A stretch of 64,000 nucleotides of DNA, from contig NZ_CP089214.1 in assembly GCF_021183625.1 (NCBI RefSeq), positions 1,922,001 through 1,986,000 on the forward strand, written 5' to 3'. Origin of the DNA: Nocardia asteroides (GTDB lineage: Bacteria; Actinomycetota; Actinomycetes; Mycobacteriales; Mycobacteriaceae). The position numbers and the translations under genes were made by a program. This document shows, in pieces, positions 61,621 to 64,000 of the stretch. The stretch's first letter is position 1. Each line of letters starts with the position of its first letter. A model generated the notes under the pieces. The model saw only the letters and a program-made list of their open reading frames with translations, did no database searches and was not told the DNA's origin.

Positions 61621-62288
61621 GATTCCCTGGCCCGCCCCGGCCCGGCCAGCCAGACCCGGACCGCCTGGCCCACGTAGTCGAGCCCGGTGGCGACGGTGAG
61701 CACCAGCGCCAGATACATCAGCACCATGCCCGCGGTCTCGAAGGCACCGCTGAGCGGGAGCAGCAGCACGCCGATCGCCAGCGTCTGCACCAGCGTCTTG
61801 AGCTTGCCGCCGCGCCCGGCCGGGATCACCCCGCGCCGGACCACGACCAGCCGGAGCAGCGTGACGCCGATCTCCCGCCCGCAGATCACGATGGTGATCC
61901 ACCAGGCCAGGTCGCCGAGCATGGAGAGGCCGACGAGCGCGGCGCCGACCAGTGCCTTGTCCGCGATCGGGTCGGCGAGCTTGCCGAAATCGGTGACCAG
62001 GCCGTACTTGCGGGCCAGCTGCCCGTCGAAGCGGTCGGTGATGGCGGCGACCGCGAACAGCACGGTGGCGCCGATCCGCCAGCCGGTGTCGTGGCCGTCG
62101 GCGGTGAAGAGCGCCAGCACGAACAGCGGGACGATCGCGATCCGCAGCATGGTGAGCATGTTCGCGATGTTCATCAGCGGCACGGCGGGCTCGTGCGGCA
62201 CGTGACCCTCCTGCGGCGCGCGCTGATAGCCGGGGCCGACGACGGGGGTGCTCCACCCCCGGTCGATCTCCTCGGGCTGCGCGCTCAC
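61617..62288 (-). CDS. pgsA: CDP-alcohol phosphatidyltransferase (phosphatidylglycerophosphate synthase)
   Basis: A 223-residue membrane enzyme with about six hydrophobic segments. The catalytic D-x2-D-G-x2-A-R-x8-G-x3-D-x3-D motif is complete (Asp85, Asp88, Gly89, Arg93, Gly102, Asp106, Asp110). It makes phosphatidylglycerophosphate from CDP-diacylglycerol and glycerol-3-phosphate. The N-terminal 38 residues are extra; an internal Met at 39 (MNIANMLTMLR) could be a secondary start. Upstream of and coupled to cinA, matching the pgsA3/Rv2746c position. Confidence 0.92.
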   Translation of the reverse strand: MSAQPEEIDRGWSTPVVGPGYQRAPQEGHVPHEPAVPLMNIANMLTMLRIAIVPLFVLALFTADGHDTGWRIGATVLFAVAAITDRFDGQLARKYGLVTDFGKLADPIADKALVGAALVGLSMLGDLAWWITIVICGREIGVTLLRLVVVRRGVIPAGRGGKLKTLVQTLAIGVLLLPLSGAFETAGMVLMYLALVLTVATGLDYVGQAVRVWLAGPGRARES

Positions 62289-62395
62289 GACGGCCCCTGG
62301 CCCGCGGATCGCACGCGGCGATACCGGGAGCGGACGGGTCGGATGCGCGGCACAGGATCAGCCTATCGGTAACTGCCCCCGCTACTGTTCACCCC

Positions 62396-62965
62396 ATGAC
62401 TTCTCGGGCACCGACCGGTGCTTCCACCAGCGACGCGAACTCCGTCGCGCCTCCCGGCGCGCCCGCTTCCGCCGTGGTGGTGCGCCGAGCCCGCACCGCG
62501 GACGTGCCGGGGATCAAGGGGCTCATCGATGTCTACGCGGGCCGCATCCTGCTGGAGAAGAACCTGGTGACGCTGTACGAGGCGGTCCAGGAGTTCTGGG
62601 TGGCGGAGCAGGACGGCAGGCTCGTCGGCTGCGGCGCGCTGCACGTGCTCTGGGCGGACCTGGGCGAGGTGCGCACGGTGGCGGTGCACCCGAGCGTGAA
62701 GGGCCACGGCGTGGGCAAGCTCATCGTGCGCAGGCTGGTCGAGGTGGCGCGGGAGCTGGGGCTGCACCGGGTGTTCGTGCTCACCTTCGAGGTGCCGTTC
62801 TTCGCCGGGCACGGGTTCGTCGAGATCCACGGCACGCCGGTGACCGCCGAGGTGTACGCGGAGATGTGCCGCTCGTACGACACCGGCGTGGCCGAATTCC
62901 TGGACCTCAGCTACGTGAAGCCGAACACGCTCGGCAATACTCGGATGCTGCTGACCCTGGATTGA
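62396..62965 (+). CDS. argA: Amino-acid N-acetyltransferase ArgA (Rv2747-like)
   Basis: A 189-residue GNAT enzyme. The Ala/Pro-rich N-terminus (about 25 residues) precedes VRRARTADVPGIKGLID, the acetyl-CoA loop VHPSVKGHGVGKLIVRRL at about residues 97-114 and FEVPFFAGHGFVEI. It matches the single-domain glutamate N-acetyltransferases of mycobacteria, which start arginine synthesis. The ATG at 62396 has no better competitor nearby. It is divergent from pgsA (107 bases) and is followed 11 bases later by the YciI-like gene, probably cotranscribed. Confidence 0.9.
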   Translation: MTSRAPTGASTSDANSVAPPGAPASAVVVRRARTADVPGIKGLIDVYAGRILLEKNLVTLYEAVQEFWVAEQDGRLVGCGALHVLWADLGEVRTVAVHPSVKGHGVGKLIVRRLVEVARELGLHRVFVLTFEVPFFAGHGFVEIHGTPVTAEVYAEMCRSYDTGVAEFLDLSYVKPNTLGNTRMLLTLD

Positions 62966-62976
62966 GGAGATCGCCC

Positions 62977-63261
62977 GTGCCCACCTTCGCCGTGCACTAC
63001 ACCTACTCCGACGGCACCGTGCCCGGCCGCGATGTCCATCGCGCGGAGCATCGGAACTGGCTGGGGTCGCTCGTCGACGCCGGGAGTCTGCTCACCAGCG
63101 GGCCGTATCCCGACGGGTCGGGGGCCCTGCTCATCTTCCGCGTCGAGACCGAATCGGAGCTGGGTGATCTGCTCGAGCGGGATCCGTTCGCCCGCGAGGA
63201 GCTGATCGACGCGGTGCGCGTCGCGGAGTGGTTGCCGGTGCTCGGCGCGTTCTCGGACTGA
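62977..63261 (+). CDS. YciI-like protein
   Basis: A 94-residue alpha/beta ferredoxin-fold protein starting at GTG 62977 with GAGGAG upstream. FAVHYTYSDG and the central HRAEHRNWLGSLVDAG, LLTSGPYPDGSG are the YciI/YCII signature with the conserved His and Asp. Family members bind small ligands or act in ring-cleavage chemistry; the role here is unknown. A long hairpin follows. It is the last gene before the convergent terC. Confidence 0.85.
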   Translation: MPTFAVHYTYSDGTVPGRDVHRAEHRNWLGSLVDAGSLLTSGPYPDGSGALLIFRVETESELGDLLERDPFAREELIDAVRVAEWLPVLGAFSD

Positions 63262-63274
63262 ATCTCGCGTCCGA

Positions 63275-63323
63275 GGGGTGCGGCGGGGGCGGCACACCCG
63301 ACGGTGTGCCGCCCCCGCACCCC
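63275..63323. terminator. Bidirectional hairpin between YciI-like gene and terC
   Basis: Perfect 14-base inner arms GGGGGCGGCACACC (63285-63298) and GGTGTGCCGCCCCC (63303-63316) with a CGAC loop, extended by GGGGTGC/GCACCCC (63275-63281 / 63317-63323) across a 3-base bulge. It lies between convergent genes and can end both. Confidence 0.85.
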
Positions 63324-63353
63324 TGCTGGGGCTGCTCCGGCCCGCTTCAGCGG

Positions 63354-64000
63354 CTACTTCGGCTCCACCGCCTCCGGTTCCTCCGCGCGCGGCTTCGCGG
63401 TGCCGCGGGTGCGGAGGAGGCTGGCGACGGTGGCGACCGCGAGGATGCCGATGATCACCGAGAGCGAGACCGGGGTGGAGATCTCGGGGACGGAGACGTG
63501 CTCGCCGCCGTTGATGAAGCCGAGCGTGTTCTCGTGCAGCGCGTGCAGCACCAGCTTGACGCCGATGAACGCCAGGATGGCGGAGAGGCCGTAGGAGAGG
63601 TAGACGAGCCGGTCCAGCAACCCGCCGATCAGGAAGTACAGCTGGCGCAGCCCCATGAGGGCGAAGGCGTTCGCGGTGAAGACCAGGTACGGCTGCTCGG
63701 TGAGGCCGTAGATCGCCGGGATGGAGTCGAGCGCGAAGAGCAGGTCGGCGAAGCCGATGGCGAGCAGCGCCAGCAGCATCGGGGTGACCACGCGCTTGCC
63801 GTCGATCCGGGCGAGCAGTTTGTCGCCGTGGTAGTCGTCGGTGGTCGGCACCAGCTTCTTGGTGATCCGGACGATCGCGGAGTCCCGCTTCTCCTCGGTC
63901 TCCACCTCGTGCCCGCTGTCCTTGAGCAGCTTCGCGGCGGTGTAGATCAGGAAGGCGCCGAACAGGTAGAACACCCAGCTGAAGGCGCTGATCGCGGCGG
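63354..64000 (-). CDS. TerC-family integral membrane protein (N-terminus outside window)
   Basis: About 215 residues of a TerC protein, open to the window edge at 64000, so the N-terminus is missing. Visible segments include FYLFGAFLIYTAAKLL, PMLLALLAIGFADLLFALDSIPAIYG and RQLYFLIGGLLDRLVYLSYGLSAILAFIGVKLV (split), with the conserved Asp in FALDSIP. TerC proteins take part in tellurite/metal resistance or manganese export. The C-terminus is charged. It is not the ftsK that I recall near this position in M. tuberculosis, so local order diverges here. Confidence 0.85.
   Translation of the reverse strand, partial: AAISAFSWVFYLFGAFLIYTAAKLLKDSGHEVETEEKRDSAIVRITKKLVPTTDDYHGDKLLARIDGKRVVTPMLLALLAIGFADLLFALDSIPAIYGLTEQPYLVFTANAFALMGLRQLYFLIGGLLDRLVYLSYGLSAILAFIGVKLVLHALHENTLGFINGGEHVSVPEISTPVSLSVIIGILAVATVASLLRTRGTAKPRAEEPEAVEPK

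Overview
The window is a very GC-rich (roughly 70% or more), densely coding chromosomal segment from a mycolic-acid actinomycete, most likely Nocardia or a close relative. The evidence is the gene order. The series hrpA / nrdR / chiZ-position gene / lexA ... hflX / dapF / TrmH-like / miaA / dioxygenase-like / DUF349 / membrane protein / miaB ... recX / recA / DUF3046 / glycosyltransferase ... pspM / pspA / clgR ... cinA / pgsA / argA follows the Mycobacterium tuberculosis Rv2718c-Rv2747 order as I recall it. The gluABCD glutamate importer sits between miaB and recX, as I recall for Corynebacterium and relatives. GTG starts and 4-base ATGA/GTGA overlaps are common. I saw no tRNA, rRNA, insertion sequence or CRISPR array.

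Layout. 1-3.9 kb: 3' end of hrpA, nrdR, two secreted/membrane proteins and the SOS repressor gene lexA with two LexA boxes. 3.9-35.6 kb: an accessory region inserted between lexA and hflX relative to M. tuberculosis. It holds a cyclotransferase-like protein, an SDR and an APC permease; a four-gene membrane/cupredoxin-like operon (6.7-10.5 kb); an MFS/LysR divergent pair; an MFS exporter, a thioesterase and an HxlR regulator; a carboxylate-reduction pair resembling EhpF/EhpG (15.8-18.2 kb) with a hotdog thioesterase; an NCS2 permease with a cysteine hydrolase; a four-gene nuclease/helicase cassette (21.7-26.4 kb); and assorted enzymes and transporters (FAD monooxygenase, methyltransferase, DedA, MFS, glyoxalase, acyl-CoA dehydrogenase, acyltransferase).

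35.7-51.7 kb: conserved housekeeping block of translation-related GTPase, lysine/peptidoglycan, tRNA/rRNA modification, glutamate uptake and recombination genes. 51.7-58.2 kb: a PIG-L deacetylase, a small membrane protein, a Tat-exported PhoD-like phosphatase, two tandem receptor Ser/Thr kinases and an Lsr2 paralogue. 58.3-64 kb: the envelope-stress set pspM-pspA-clgR, then cinA, pgsA, argA, a YciI-like protein and a TerC protein cut by the window end.

The SOS logic is visible directly: LexA boxes precede lexA and recA, and recX follows recA by 34 bases. The most interesting unassigned system is the translationally coupled cassette at 21747-26414. It encodes a PD-(D/E)XK nuclease with a QxxxY motif and a Cas4/Dna2-like cysteine cluster, an Upf1/Dna2-like SF1 helicase, and two proteins I cannot identify; it looks like a 'split Dna2' DNA-repair or anti-phage module. 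Other structures of note are a roughly 99-base nested palindrome between dapF and the methyltransferase gene, a 16-base tandem repeat array downstream of the acyltransferase gene, and a fully GC3-biased 30-codon gene relic downstream of gluD.
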